Source: Tubiluchus corallicola (Eukaryota; Priapulida; Priapulimorpha; Priapulimorphida; Tubiluchidae). Taken from it: a stretch of 54,355 nucleotides of DNA. The notes beneath the pieces were generated by a model. The model saw only the letters and a list, made by a program, of their open reading frames with translations. It did no database searches and had not been told where the DNA came from. The DNA is taken from positions 1 to 54,355 of the forward strand of contig JAQGDQ010001221.1 of the NCBI GenBank assembly GCA_030141605.1, written 5' to 3'. Position 1 is the first letter of the stretch. Every line of letters starts with the position of its first letter. The translations under genes and the position numbers were made by a program. Below are positions 8,886 to 20,200 of the stretch, in pieces.

Positions 8886-10596
8886 AAGCTAATTCAAAAA
8901 GGAAAATTTAATACAATTATTTACTTTGGTCCATGTCAAGAATGAAATGAAAAGTCTACTGGAGTTCAGGTTCAGTGTCTGCCCCCTTTACATAGGTAGT
9001 GGTCTGTAGTTTCACACCATGCTGATGCTCAAACTGATAAAAAAGGCATAAATGAATTTAACGTTTGTAAATCATCCTCATTATCGCTAACGCTATTAAA
9101 GTTTGAAACTTTTAATTTCCTTTACAGTTACGTGACTGAACTCTTACATGCTGGTATTGTAAATGGAAAACTGGCATTTAAAAGAAAAACTCAAAAGTTC
9201 ACTGTAGCCAATATATTTCTGGAATAAGAAAAATTATCACTATGTTCTATTTAATGTAAGTGTAACCTACCATTGTCATCAGTATACACAAATAGAATGT
9301 TATAACTTATATGTAATATATGACAGCAGGATGATTATTTATGTTCCCACTACTTGTGCACATGCAGGCAACGTAAGTTTTTTTAATAATGTAATTATTT
9401 CTCTGGATGTTGTATAATTTTATTACAGCTTTGAATTATCCTTTGTCTATTACTACAACACTTAGGGAAATGCCAAGACTGTCAGGAATTTGGGTTTATT
9501 TTGATATTTCAGAAAAAAAAGTTTCAGCAATAAAACTGTGATAAGAGCCTGTGATAAACTGCAAGTGCGTGTAATTATTAAAATCAATTAATGTCGCGAT
9601 CATTTCACACTTTTGCATGCTAATTTCGAATGAGAAATGATTGTCGCTTGTGTAGTACACTTATTCCACTATTATACCACTGTATAATACTGGAGTACTG
9701 GCTTATTCCACTGTAGTACTATTATCATTTGCAAAGAATCCGGAACTTTAAAAGAGAGATTGTTAATGCTATTTTTGTGCTTTTTGATAAATCTTGTTGC
9801 CTACTATGCCATGAAAACCAGTTACTGGCGATAATATTAATAACCTCCAACTCAGTTAGTTAACCACGACAAAGTAACAGAATAACTATTTGGACAAGCT
9901 AAAACTGAACAGTATAAGCTGAGTAACCTGTCAGACACCTACTATGCTTGCTATCTCGCAGAATTCCATGCTTATCTGTAACTAGATTTTCTACAGTACT
10001 TACACATTCTGATGCATAATCCTGTGGATTAAAGCTGTGTAAGCACTTTAAAGTTGTTGCTGTTAGACCTGATGACTGATTTTTACATGACCACCGTTAA
10101 ACGCAAATATTTATTCAGCCGGAATAGCGAAACTTCTGATTGAAATATAGACGTTTTACTATGCGTGCTGTCCAACAGCTTACATAATTTTTTCAAGTGT
10201 GCCTGCAGAGGGATTTGTTTGGTGGGCGATAAGGATGACTTAAATTTCTTTTGCATTTTTTAAGCTTTTATGTACATATATTGAGTGGTAATTTCAGTAT
10301 TTTAAAATGTATTTTAAAATACAGTGAATATTGTTTTAGGGTTGGTTTTCCTTTAACACTTATAGTGTTTAAAACAAACGATAATTTTTTGTTAAAAAAT
10401 TGCGCACCAGTGGAGCACATTAACAGTATAAGTAAAATGCAATTCAAAAGAATGTATAGCATCTAACTGTACAGAATATGGTTTTCATGCAGTGCTTAGG
10501 ACTTCTTTAATAGTTATTATAATAAACAGAAACAATGTGATATCTATTTGTGTTTTAAATTGATTTTAATGCTCTTTTTGTTTGAGTAATATTAAT
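8886..10596. other. Noncoding region upstream of EARS2
   Basis: AT-rich sequence with no convincing gene. Short open frames here have no recognisable domain. The EARS2 promoter and first noncoding exon should lie here, because the EARS2 coding exon is preceded by a splice acceptor. I could not place a donor or TATA box with confidence. Confidence 0.4.
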
Positions 10597-10696
10597 TTTG
10601 TTTTCTTTTGCAGGGCTAGCAAGGCTACTATTGTTAAAAAACTTGTGGTTATTAAACTCTATCTTGCTATAAACAGCAGTTGTGAGCAAAAGGGTA
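10597..10696 (+). other. EARS2: Splice acceptor and 5' UTR of EARS2
   Basis: A pyrimidine-rich tract ending TTTTGCAG at 10613 precedes 83 bases without an ATG in the EARS2 frame. In-frame TAA at 10670-10672 shows that translation starts inside this exon. The acceptor could receive a 5' UTR exon or a trans-spliced leader, and the sequence does not tell which. Confidence 0.6.
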
Positions 10697-12244
10697 ATGT
10701 TTACGTGGCAAATTTGCCGACAAAATCTAAGATTCGGCTGTAGGACGTACGTGAGAGTACGGTTTGCTCCTAGTCCAACTGGTCAAATTCATCTTGGTGG
10801 TTTACGAACAGCTTTGTATAATTATTTGTTTGCAAAGTCACAAAACGGAAAATTTATATTACGAATAGAAGATACAGACCAGACAAGGCTGGTGCCTGGT
10901 GCTATAGAAGACCTACAAGAAATGCTGTCATGGTGCGGTTTAATTCCGGACGAAGGACCGTCACATTCAGGAAAACATGGACCATATTTACAGTCGCAAA
11001 GACTACCTTTATACCAGCAAAAAGTAAAAGAACTGATAAAAAACGAAACAGCGTACTACTGTTTTTGCACAGAGCAGAGGCTTAATTTGATTCGGAAAGA
11101 GGCCCTGAAAAATCGTGAGACACCAAAGTATGACAACAAGTGCAGGAATTTGAGCAATAGAGATGTTTTGGAAAAATTATCACACGGGACACAGTACTGT
11201 GTTAGATTTAAACTTAATCACTTGGAGACATTCAATGACCTTATTCATGGCACTATAAATCATGATGTCGCTGATGTTGAGGGTGATCCAGTGATCATGA
11301 AAACTGATGGATACCCAACGTATCATTTTGCAAATGTAGTAGATGATCACTTCATGGAAATAACACATGTACTGCGTGGAATAGAATGGCAGTCATCAAC
11401 CGTGAAACATTTACTTTTGTACAGAGCATTTGGTTGGGTGCCACCTCAGTTTGCGCATTTACCATTACTACTAAACAAAGATGGTAGTAAGTTGTCCAAA
11501 CGACAGGATGATTTACATGTTCACCAATTAAAGTTAAATGGTTACTTTCCCGAGTCTATATTAAATTTCATCACTAATTCAGGAGGTGGTTTTGGTAGAA
11601 CTAGCAAAGTTGTTTATTCATTGCCAGAACTGGGCGGGCGATTTCAGCTAAGTAAAGTAAACACAAACTCTAGTCGGCTGAATTTTGATCAGCTAAAGAG
11701 ACTAAACCGTCAGTTTATTCAGCAGCAGTTACTGCGGTCAGGTGATGACCAGCAGGAATTGATCAGTTTAACAAAAAACTATGTACAAGAAAAGTTTGCT
11801 GATAGATTGCCAGAAGTTACTGAATCTCAGGCAAACACATTCACTGATGAGTATGTCGGAAGCGTTTTAGATTGCTTGTCATCAAGAATATATTCACTAA
11901 ATGATTTAGTCGAACCTCAAATGGAATTTATTTGGTTCGCTCCACAACAGATCAAGACCAAAAGCATTCAAACACCTGGCAATACCCCTAGTGAACTTCT
12001 GGGTGTTGCTGTTAAATACTGTGAATCTATGCCTAAAGAAGAATTTGTGAAAGACAACATTAACTTATCGCTTAGAAATTTTTGCAAGCAGAATCATATG
12101 CATTACAGTTCTTGTATGAAGCTTATACGTTCTGCTTTGAGTGGACTGAGTCAAGGTCCTAGTGTCGCAGAAATGCTTGAACTGCTGGGCAAAGAAAACA
12201 GCATACGAAGGTTAAAGGCGGCAGCAGAGCAGCTGCTGTGGTAA
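10697..12244 (+). CDS. EARS2: Mitochondrial glutamyl-tRNA synthetase
   Basis: A single uninterrupted exon encodes 515 residues, close to the roughly 520 of animal EARS2. It charges mitochondrial tRNA-Glu with glutamate (in many animals also tRNA-Gln for later amidation) in the matrix. A basic N-terminus (about residues 1-17) looks like an import signal. The class I catalytic boxes are present: FAPSPTGQIHLGG at about 23-35 (HIGH-like) and KLSKR at about 265-269 (KMSKS-like). The anticodon-binding half extends to the end. ATG 10697 is chosen because the upstream frame is closed by TAA 10670-10672. Separate EARS2 and cytosolic enzymes are normal in animals. I see no frameshift, so the gene is probably functional. 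Confidence 0.95.
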   Translation: MFTWQICRQNLRFGCRTYVRVRFAPSPTGQIHLGGLRTALYNYLFAKSQNGKFILRIEDTDQTRLVPGAIEDLQEMLSWCGLIPDEGPSHSGKHGPYLQSQRLPLYQQKVKELIKNETAYYCFCTEQRLNLIRKEALKNRETPKYDNKCRNLSNRDVLEKLSHGTQYCVRFKLNHLETFNDLIHGTINHDVADVEGDPVIMKTDGYPTYHFANVVDDHFMEITHVLRGIEWQSSTVKHLLLYRAFGWVPPQFAHLPLLLNKDGSKLSKRQDDLHVHQLKLNGYFPESILNFITNSGGGFGRTSKVVYSLPELGGRFQLSKVNTNSSRLNFDQLKRLNRQFIQQQLLRSGDDQQELISLTKNYVQEKFADRLPEVTESQANTFTDEYVGSVLDCLSSRIYSLNDLVEPQMEFIWFAPQQIKTKSIQTPGNTPSELLGVAVKYCESMPKEEFVKDNINLSLRNFCKQNHMHYSSCMKLIRSALSGLSQGPSVAEMLELLGKENSIRRLKAAAEQLLW

Positions 12245-13315
12245 ATGCTTTTAAGTTAATCAATAAGTTGCTTGAAAACAGTATTGTTTGTACTGTAATA
12301 TTTAGCATTGTTGTAAATGACTAAATTGATTTTAATTACAATCCATAGTTTTATTGACATCGTTTACACGTTTTACAACAGGTGATGCTACTTATGTGTT
12401 CTTTGTGCCTAAGTTACAAGTAATGTGTGAAATTCAGACATTTTATATAATTTCTATGTAATCTAATGGATACCTGCTTTTAAAAAAGTGTCAGATAAAT
12501 CTCTGCTATGTGGACTTTAACACTTTACCTAGGCATTTTATATAATAACAAGTAATACAGTAATATACCGGTACTTGTAGATTTTTTATGTATGCCTTAC
12601 AAAAGCTCATCCTAAGTACAATGGAGAAAATAATAGTCAGAGTAATGAGCAGAGAGTTGTAACTAATAAATAACTAATAAAATATTGTGTTATAAAACAT
12701 CATAATTCCTATCTCATTGTGCATCTCAAGCATGTAGGAGAGACTCTTTCACACTTCACTTAGACGGTTTGTATAACAGCTAGTCTTTATATAAAATGCA
12801 TAAAATAAACATATTTTATGTTGAATCAAACTTTACCTAAGTATTTTATATATTACCCATGCATTTTTGTAAGGAATGCATAAAACAATTTAGTCAATGT
12901 ACTAAACAGAAAAGCAAGCTGTTTAGGTAAGCAAATGAGTTAATTGTTTTATTCGCAATGGGTGCAACATCACCATCTCTAACATGGTGCCCATTAGTGC
13001 CCAATGATATGGATCTAGGAAGCATGGGGCTGAATTCTTGTGCAGCAGGGACATTCTTTAGCAGTGTGCATTGATTCATTAAGCCAGTTTATGTAAAAAG
13101 CTTAAATTTATTTGTAACTTTACGCAAAGCTTAGAGCTTGCATAAATTCAGTTTTGCTTGTTGCGCATAGTATGAATGGCTGTGATTGGTGTTGTCATGA
13201 AGATAAAGTTAAACCTTTTGCAAAGCGATTTTCAAATTTCAATTTTCAAATTGTAGCCAGCACAGCAGGCCATAAGGCTTGCATCTCTCTCTCCATGCGC
13301 ACGGCCATCTACTTT
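12245..13315. other. EARS2 3' flank, noncoding
   Basis: No gene is seen. Possible polyadenylation signals are the AATAAATAACTAATAAAA cluster near 12666 and ATAAAATAAACA near 12799; the first is the more likely EARS2 site. The rest is AT-rich without recognisable repeats. Confidence 0.4.
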
Positions 13316-13400
13316 TTTTCTATCTGTCTGCCTATCTATCTATCTATCTATTTAGCTATCTATCTATTTATCTACTCTCTATATCTATTTATCTATCGAA
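13316..13400. repeat. (CTAT)n/(CTATTTAT)n microsatellite
   Basis: An imperfect run of CTAT and TTAT units spans about 80 bases. Read on the minus strand it follows the coding remnant at 13390-13720 and may be that LINE's 3' tail. Confidence 0.75.
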
Positions 13401-13720
13401 CCTTATAGAACTTTGGATAACGGCTACGGGTATGGGAGTGAGTACGAAGTGTGAAGAACCTGTCAGCATATATATCTTCGATGGCATGAACAATCTCATA
13501 GGTTTTCAACATCTTTGCTTGTTTCCGTCCATACTGCAGGTTAGATACGGAGGCAACGAAGTCACTATTCTTATGAAAGTTTGTGCAAACCATAATGCCA
13601 TACACATATTTCGTGGCTCTTCTTTGTACATTTTCGATCGCGTTTTAGAAATTGAGAAATCCAGTTTTAAAGATTTACCGCAAGAGAAAAAAATGACTCC
13701 TAGAATGTGCACTCTCTAGC
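13390..13720 (-). pseudogene. LINE ORF2 C-terminal relic
   Basis: On the minus strand one frame reads NAIENVQRRATKYVYG, and a second reads KMLKTYEIVHAIEDI. These are typical of the post-polymerase domain of CR1/Jockey-like LINEs. The frame is broken by stops upstream, for example near 13650, and by at least one shift, so this is a decayed fragment. It is followed in its own orientation by the CTAT/ATAG-type microsatellite. Confidence 0.65.
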
Positions 13721-14846
13721 TGCATTTTCAAAGGGTTGGGATTCTTTCAATGTTCATTTGTGTTTTCAATGTCTCGCCTGTTTCAGAACCTGCGACTAAG
13801 GCCCCTCCTGGATCTCTTTGCTATAACATCGGATATATTTATCAAGGTGTGATGCCGGACCTAGCTTGTTAAGGTTCAAAGTTGTGGTTGACTTTTGAAT
13901 GGACAAGACGCTGACTGCTTGTCGTCACAACGCCTGGATGCATGTCGATGCTATCGTTGGATGACTCACTTTGGCCCAAGACAAAATTCAATTCAATATG
14001 TGTCAGGTTCACACCACTTCCTTCTCTACATCTTTTGGTCTCAGAAGGAGGCGTCAACGTTGTGTGCAACTTAATTATGTCTACTTTCGAAAATGACGTC
14101 CGGCTGCTTGTACCTGAGATCGAGAGATGCATCTTATTGGCAAGGAATACCCTCGGCCGCTTGGCTTCGTCCTGATCCAGCAACCACATCTAGCTGATGA
14201 CTATATTCTGACTAGCGAACTTCGGACTTTTGTGGGTTCTACTCACGCCTGGATTCCTTCCGTTAAAACCGCCTGTGCAATATACCCGGAATCGGGATCT
14301 TGGTCACCATTGAAGACTACACCAGACGGCGCAAAACTTAACGCTAGTGATCACCGTCACGATTCAATGCAACCTGCTTCTCTTTTGCCACGGCACATCT
14401 AAATCATAAGCGATGCAAACAGAAGGAAATCGTGAATAGTGGTTACATGGTCGAAATATGAATGCAGATAAAAATAGATTTATTATAACTAATATCCTAG
14501 TGATAGAAGGTACTTTTCTTTTTGAAGCGCCCCAAGCGTATAACGTTATGGTTAACAGGGAATTTGAGGGAACTGATATTCTGGTAATGGACTCCACGAA
14601 AGAGAGCCAAAGAAAAACGTGGATTTGGATTTAACAATGAATAATGTTGTTACAAGTATAAGGAAGGAAGGGTCTGAAAGTACTTGGCACAATTTTTGTT
14701 TGGCACAAACCCGATTTCTGTGAGCGATTTTTATTCAACGCTATTGGGCGCATTGAAATTTTCTTATTTGGAGCATTTGCCCTGTCCCGATTTTGTCCGA
14801 GTTACGTAGGATTAATGTAGGCCGACAGCCCAACCCAACTAAGAAA
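13721..14846. other. Unassigned sequence, somewhat GC-richer
   Basis: Overlapping open frames of 77-106 codons occur on both strands (13869-14189 minus, 14127-14402 plus), but none shows a known domain and they shadow each other. The higher GC content suggests an old insertion or an exon remnant. I could not identify it. Confidence 0.35.
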
Positions 14847-15374
14847 ATTTTTGTTGCAATTTGCTTCAGAGCCAAGGAATTTTAATAAAAACCAGGAAGT
14901 ATGTAAGAACATTAATTCACTTCTGGACAAAGTAACCTAGGATCATTTTAGAATGTAGGCGAAAGTGTCACAGGTAAAAGTGGCACAGAAAGAAACGGAT
15001 CAGTAAAAATGGCATATTCCATTTGTGCCCTTTTTCTTGTGCCATTTTTTCTGTGCTATTTTACCGTACCATTTTGCTCCATTTTTGCCGTGTACCGCCA
15101 CCTTAACATTATTTTTGTTGCAATTTGCTTCAGAGCCAAGGAATTTTAATAAAAACCAGGAAGTATGTAAGAACATTAATTCACTTCTGGACAAAGTAAC
15201 CTAGGATCATTTTAGAATGTAGGCGAAAGTGTCACAGGTAAAAGTGGCACAGAAAGAAACGGATCAGTAAAAATGGCATATTCCATTTGTGCCCTTTTTC
15301 TTGTGCCATTTTTTCTGTGCTATTTTACCGTACCATTTTGCTCCATTTTTGCCGTGTACCGCCACCTTAACATT
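14847..15374. repeat. Two-copy direct tandem repeat, 264-bp unit
   Basis: The block starting ATTTTTGTTGCAATTTGC at 14847 recurs at 15111 essentially unchanged, through to CCACCTTAACATT at 15374. Each unit holds an imperfect foldback: GGTAAAA-GGCACAGAAA on the left pairs with TTTCTGTGC-TTTTACC about 80 bases later. No coding sequence is kept. Near-identity of the copies indicates a recent duplication or an assembly echo. Confidence 0.85.
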
Positions 15375-17088
15375 GCTCAGAATATCTCTGAAACATGTTA
15401 CAAATAGAATACGTTTCAAATTTGCATGGAAAAACAGTGGGCCTAAATTAACTCAGTGTAACTTGAATTTAGCCTAGGGCATGTTCTTTAATAAAACACC
15501 TAAACATTGCAAGTACCAATGTTCGCGGTTACTGAAAGTGGTTCAGGAAGTTGAGCTTTTTTATGATGCGTTGTTAGAATTTATTCCGGTTTTTGACTTA
15601 TTCGTACCTGATAGTTGACCGCGCCTTAGAATCGATTTTCCTAACTTCTTTCCTCTTTTTCACTTGAAATGCTTTTCAAGAAATTCCCTGACCTCTGGTT
15701 ATTTCTCCTCATTTACGTTCTATACTGTAGGGAATTTTAAAAAGGTGACTGTAATTTACTCAAGTTTATTTAAAACTGCAAAAATTTGCCCACCATAAGC
15801 ACTATCGCCAACTAAACCCGGTCAAAATTATCATTAATATTAATTTATTTACTAAATTTGCTAACTATTAAAAAGTGTACATTTCACATTAAAAAGCTTT
15901 CTAAATATTAGTCACTGCGTTCGACATTGCACAAAACATGCAGAGACTGCTGCCGGAGCATTTAATTTCAGTCGGGTGAAAAAAGATGTAATCGATTGTG
16001 CCACCCTCGCTGCTAAAAAGAAAGGTTTGCAGCCGCTGATACACCAAAATCCTGTAGATACAAAATAGTTGCTAGTATTAAACCACCAGTGAAACACATT
16101 TTACCGGTAAAGTTGTACATTGCTAAAAACACTAAACGCAACTGGCATTTTCTACAAGTACAATGCAAATATTAATTTTTGTCAGCATGCCCTCTGCAGT
16201 CTCTGCTAATGGATCACACCTTTCTCGGCTTTTTGCCAAGCTTAGCCTTTGCTCGTGTTTCAGGACTTGGAAGCCTGAGAAAAAAAGAGCTTGAACAAGA
16301 TTTTAATGTAAGATTTTATCATTTGTATACATGCTATTTGTCAACTATGGATGCCTGTATAATTATGTAAACTAACAATGTTACTACTGTTATTATTATT
16401 TCAACTGTGCTGTGTCTATATATCGACAAAATATCAGCGCAGTTTGTTATTTTCACTTTTGTTTCATTTTTTCTTTTTTATTGCATTCATTTGTTCTCCT
16501 TTTTTGTTTATTTTCCTCCATTTGACACAAGCCATTATAATTGTGATTGTTATCCAATGTCTAGGATATTGTGTAGCACTACGAAGTTGAACTTTATTTG
16601 ACAGCACAGGAATAGGGAACATCTTAAGAGATCAAGATAAATTTTATTTAATGTCGATCATTTACATAAACAACATGAGTTAATCGACTTGTCTTTTGTA
16701 TACTAACCTTTAGCACCGACCTTTGGTCACTGTTGCCTCTATGTACAATAGAAATTTAAAGCGTTGAGCGGAATTACATTTACATTCAACGCTCTCTTCC
16801 ATAAAACAGCTTTTAATTATATAGGCCTATTTACAATTTACTGTTCAAATTAGAGTGCTGAATTTTGGATAACTTAAAAAAACATGACGGATTCGTGAAA
16901 GGCGACATGCGTGGTAGTGAACTGGAGTAACAACAACGTCCCAGTTGTAATTCGGCCTAGAGCAAACAAATATTAAAGTCAATCCGACTTGCTTACTTGT
17001 TTACCTGCTAGCGTCCTGTGATACTTTGAAAATGGAAACTGCTTCCTATTAATTTTGATGATTATTAAGACATCATTATTAAGCAGAC
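15375..17088. other. Intergenic region upstream of transporter gene A
   Basis: No supported gene. A 45-base segment at 16264-16308 is bracketed by GTTTCAG and GTAAGA and could be a small exon (see findings). The promoter of transporter gene A should lie just before 17089; I see no clear TATA box. Confidence 0.35.
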
Positions 17089-17293
17089 ATGCAAGGCGAT
17101 GACGTAATACCTGCAGAAGATGGTGGGTATGGATGGGTGTGCGTGGTTGCTGGATTCATAGCCCGATTTCTCCTTTCCGGACAGATCAGATCGTTTGGAA
17201 TTCTTTTAACGCCCTTAATGAATGCGTTTAACAGCACAGCAGCATTAACTGTGTGGATAAATGGCATCACGTTTTCGTTTTCGTTTATGTTCT
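17089..17293 (+). CDS. Gene A exon 1
   Basis: ATG at 17089, 205 bases, donor GTAAGT at 17294. It encodes the N-terminus and helix 1 with DGGYGW, followed by the start of helix 2. Confidence 0.9.
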
Positions 17294-20200
17294 GTAAGTA
17301 ACATTTTCTTTTTTATGTCCAAATTTCATAAAATAAAAAAGTGTTTTTCGTGAGGATCAGTTAAATATTGTTTTACCACTGATGTTTATTACCGTTTTTA
17401 GTTTTGAAGTTACTGTGCATTGGTGTTACACTGTTACAATTGCGTATTATGCTTCTGTTTCTTTGAAACTTCAATATAGTCAGCGTACTGTTAGCTGATT
17501 CTTTTACCTTTCTAAATTACTACAGACGTGCCTTTGTCCTTCTACTTAATTTACACTGCAAGGATCAACGTAGCGATGGTTTCGACTTCAGCAGTACTGC
17601 ACACCTGTGACATGTTTACTATTTGCACTACAAAACGCTATAATACGCACTCATACCCTTTAAATAATTGAATTAATTATTTAATTGTCACCAGTTTCGA
17701 CGCAGTCAAGGCTTAAGACCGAAAATGCATTTTACACTGCCTCTTAATTCTCAGTGTGAACCGACTTGTGCCCAAAACTGACTCAAACGTAAATCCCAGA
17801 ATGAACGCTCGGCCTTTTATATTATTCATGTATGATCATTAGTTTTTGTAAGCCCTTCTAATATTTCAGCTCCTCTTACCAGCGCCTTGGTGAACAGGTT
17901 CGGCCATTCGAAAGTAATTTGCTTGGGAGGTTTCGTTGCTGGGTGTGGCTTGACACTTTCTTACATCGTGATAGACCTTTGGTTTTTGTTCATTACGTAT
18001 GGATTTTTACTTGGTAAGTAGGCATGCAAGGCCCTATATACAAAAAGTATTTTAGAAACTTAGTTCGTAATCGTTCTAATTAGGATGCCAACAGTAGCAG
18101 TACGTGACTGCAGATTTCCAAGTAATTTTCATGCGTTAGTGCACGTGACATTGTGAAACAGAGTATAAACTAATTACAATACCGTAACAGCGATTCATTA
18201 TTCTAGGAACGTCAGACAGTGTGCAGGTTGTAATGTAAATTTAACATAGCAACATTTTATCTTATTTTGCAGGCATCGGTTGTGGTTTAACTTTCAATCC
18301 AGTCATCTCAATTATACCTCTTTACTTCAAGAAAAGATTATCATCAGCATTAGGACTATTAGCAATGGGATCAATTGCTGGTGGGGCAGCGTTTCCTTTC
18401 CTTGTGGATTATTTTTTAAATGAATTCAGCTGGAATGGATCATTGCTAATATCTGGAGGAATAATTTTCAATGTTTGTGCTATGGGACTACTGATAAAAG
18501 CACCTAAGGCTCGTAAACTAAACCCAGAAATTTACGAGATATCAAATAACAGTGAGAATGAAGTGTCAGACAAAACTAATGATAAGCAATTCAAGTTTCA
18601 CTGGGAAGTGTTTCGAGACAAAAGATTCATCACTTACATAGTGCTAATCGGTGCAAATCTTGGCTACTTTCAAGTTTTTGCATTGCTGCCCATAAAGACT
18701 GAAGAATTAGAAGATACCGCTCTCAGTGGCGCTGCTTCTGTGACTGCCCTTGCGTTTGCAGATGTTGTCACTAGAATGTTGTGGGCTTTTCTTTGGGATG
18801 TTGGTGTCATGCGTGAACACCAATTAAGACAGTTGTCAATGGCAGTGCTATGTTTAATATGTGGCGTAGTGTTGATATGTGTTGGACTAACATCAAAAGA
18901 TCTATCATTTATAATTGCAGTGTTGTTGATGGGCGTTTTGATGAGTGGTACCACTTCTTTAATATCCCCAATGCTTGCAGATCTCGTGGGTCCTGTTAAG
19001 TTTGGCAGTGCATTTGGATCTGTATTTTTCTTTCAAGCAATAGCGATGCTCATTTTGCCAGTAATTACAGGTAATAAATTAGAAGTGCACACAGTAGAGC
19101 ACAGAGCTCTGCTAAGGATTACCGAAGTATTTTGTAATAATTAAACTGCACAGCTGCTTGTTTAAATATTAAGAAGTCACTAGTAATCATTGTTCTGATG
19201 TCTTACTGCATCTAGAATGTAACCCTTTATTTAATCATGGATGCCAAAATCCACTTTTCGACCCACTAATTAGTATGGAAGCAAAAAACTTGGGTCCTTT
19301 ATCTCCTCAGGTTACTTGAGCATAACACCAAGGAAAAAAGCAAGAACAACAATTTTTCTGCAAATTGCTCAACTAAGCTGCAATTTTTATAGCTTTGTTG
19401 GATGCTATATGGCATGTTCGTACAAACATAGCGCTGCTAGTTTGTTACGCAGATGAGCAGTTGGTCTCCCCATCTAGCAGCTAAAACTCTAAACATTATT
19501 TTACTGTTACTTCGCTACACAGTTTTTTTATAAAATGATGTTATGCAATAGTCTATTAGCCTTCTAGATACTTTAGTAGTGTGTCAGTTCTTTAGGCAAT
19601 CCAGAGCAAATAAGCTTATTCCACAACCCCAGCCATCTATTATAAAACTACGTTATATTTAAAACCCTCAATTTTACTGTTTAAAGTTGGCTTAAGGAAA
19701 TTTATATATTATACCTACTTAATCAAACAACCAAATTTTGATTTAACAGTGTCAATGATAATAAAATCTTCATAATATAGCATTAAGCTGCTGCAGTTTC
19801 TATGGTGTTCATTCGACAGCAAGCTATTAGTATTTAAATGTTTCCGTGGCCAACAGCTTAGATTTCTCTTAGTCTGCCTTATGAAGAAATTGCCATAACT
19901 ATAGCACGAAAATTTATAAACTTATAAATTTATAAACTGCATTGGCAGGAACAAGAGCACACGTGATAGAAGTATTTTCATGAGTCACTCAACCAGACGT
20001 TGCTTCTGTTACTGGATGAAATCTTTCAAAGATACCGATTCTGTAACTCCTGATGATGTTCTTTTGATATTAATTCTTTTAAAAGGCTCTTGAGCTGTCA
20101 GTCGCAAATCAGTACATTGTTTTGTAATGGTAAAAAGTGTTCATGCAAGTTGATGGAGTTGCTATGGGTTCTCTACTTGGACCATTTCTCGACAATTTTT

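Noticed and set aside
10682-10696. Starting EARS2 at 10682
   Set aside because: That codon is GTG. The first ATG in frame is 10697 and gives a normal-length protein with a mitochondrial-type N-terminus.
13869-14402. Overlapping frames on both strands as candidate genes
   Set aside because: The strands shadow each other, there is no recognised motif, and no splice or promoter support is visible.
16205-16235. Resemblance of CTTTCTCGGCTTTTTGCCAAG to the 5' end of U2 snRNA
   Set aside because: About 18 of 21 bases agree but the similarity stops there. The branch-recognition and Sm regions do not follow, and no snRNA promoter was seen.
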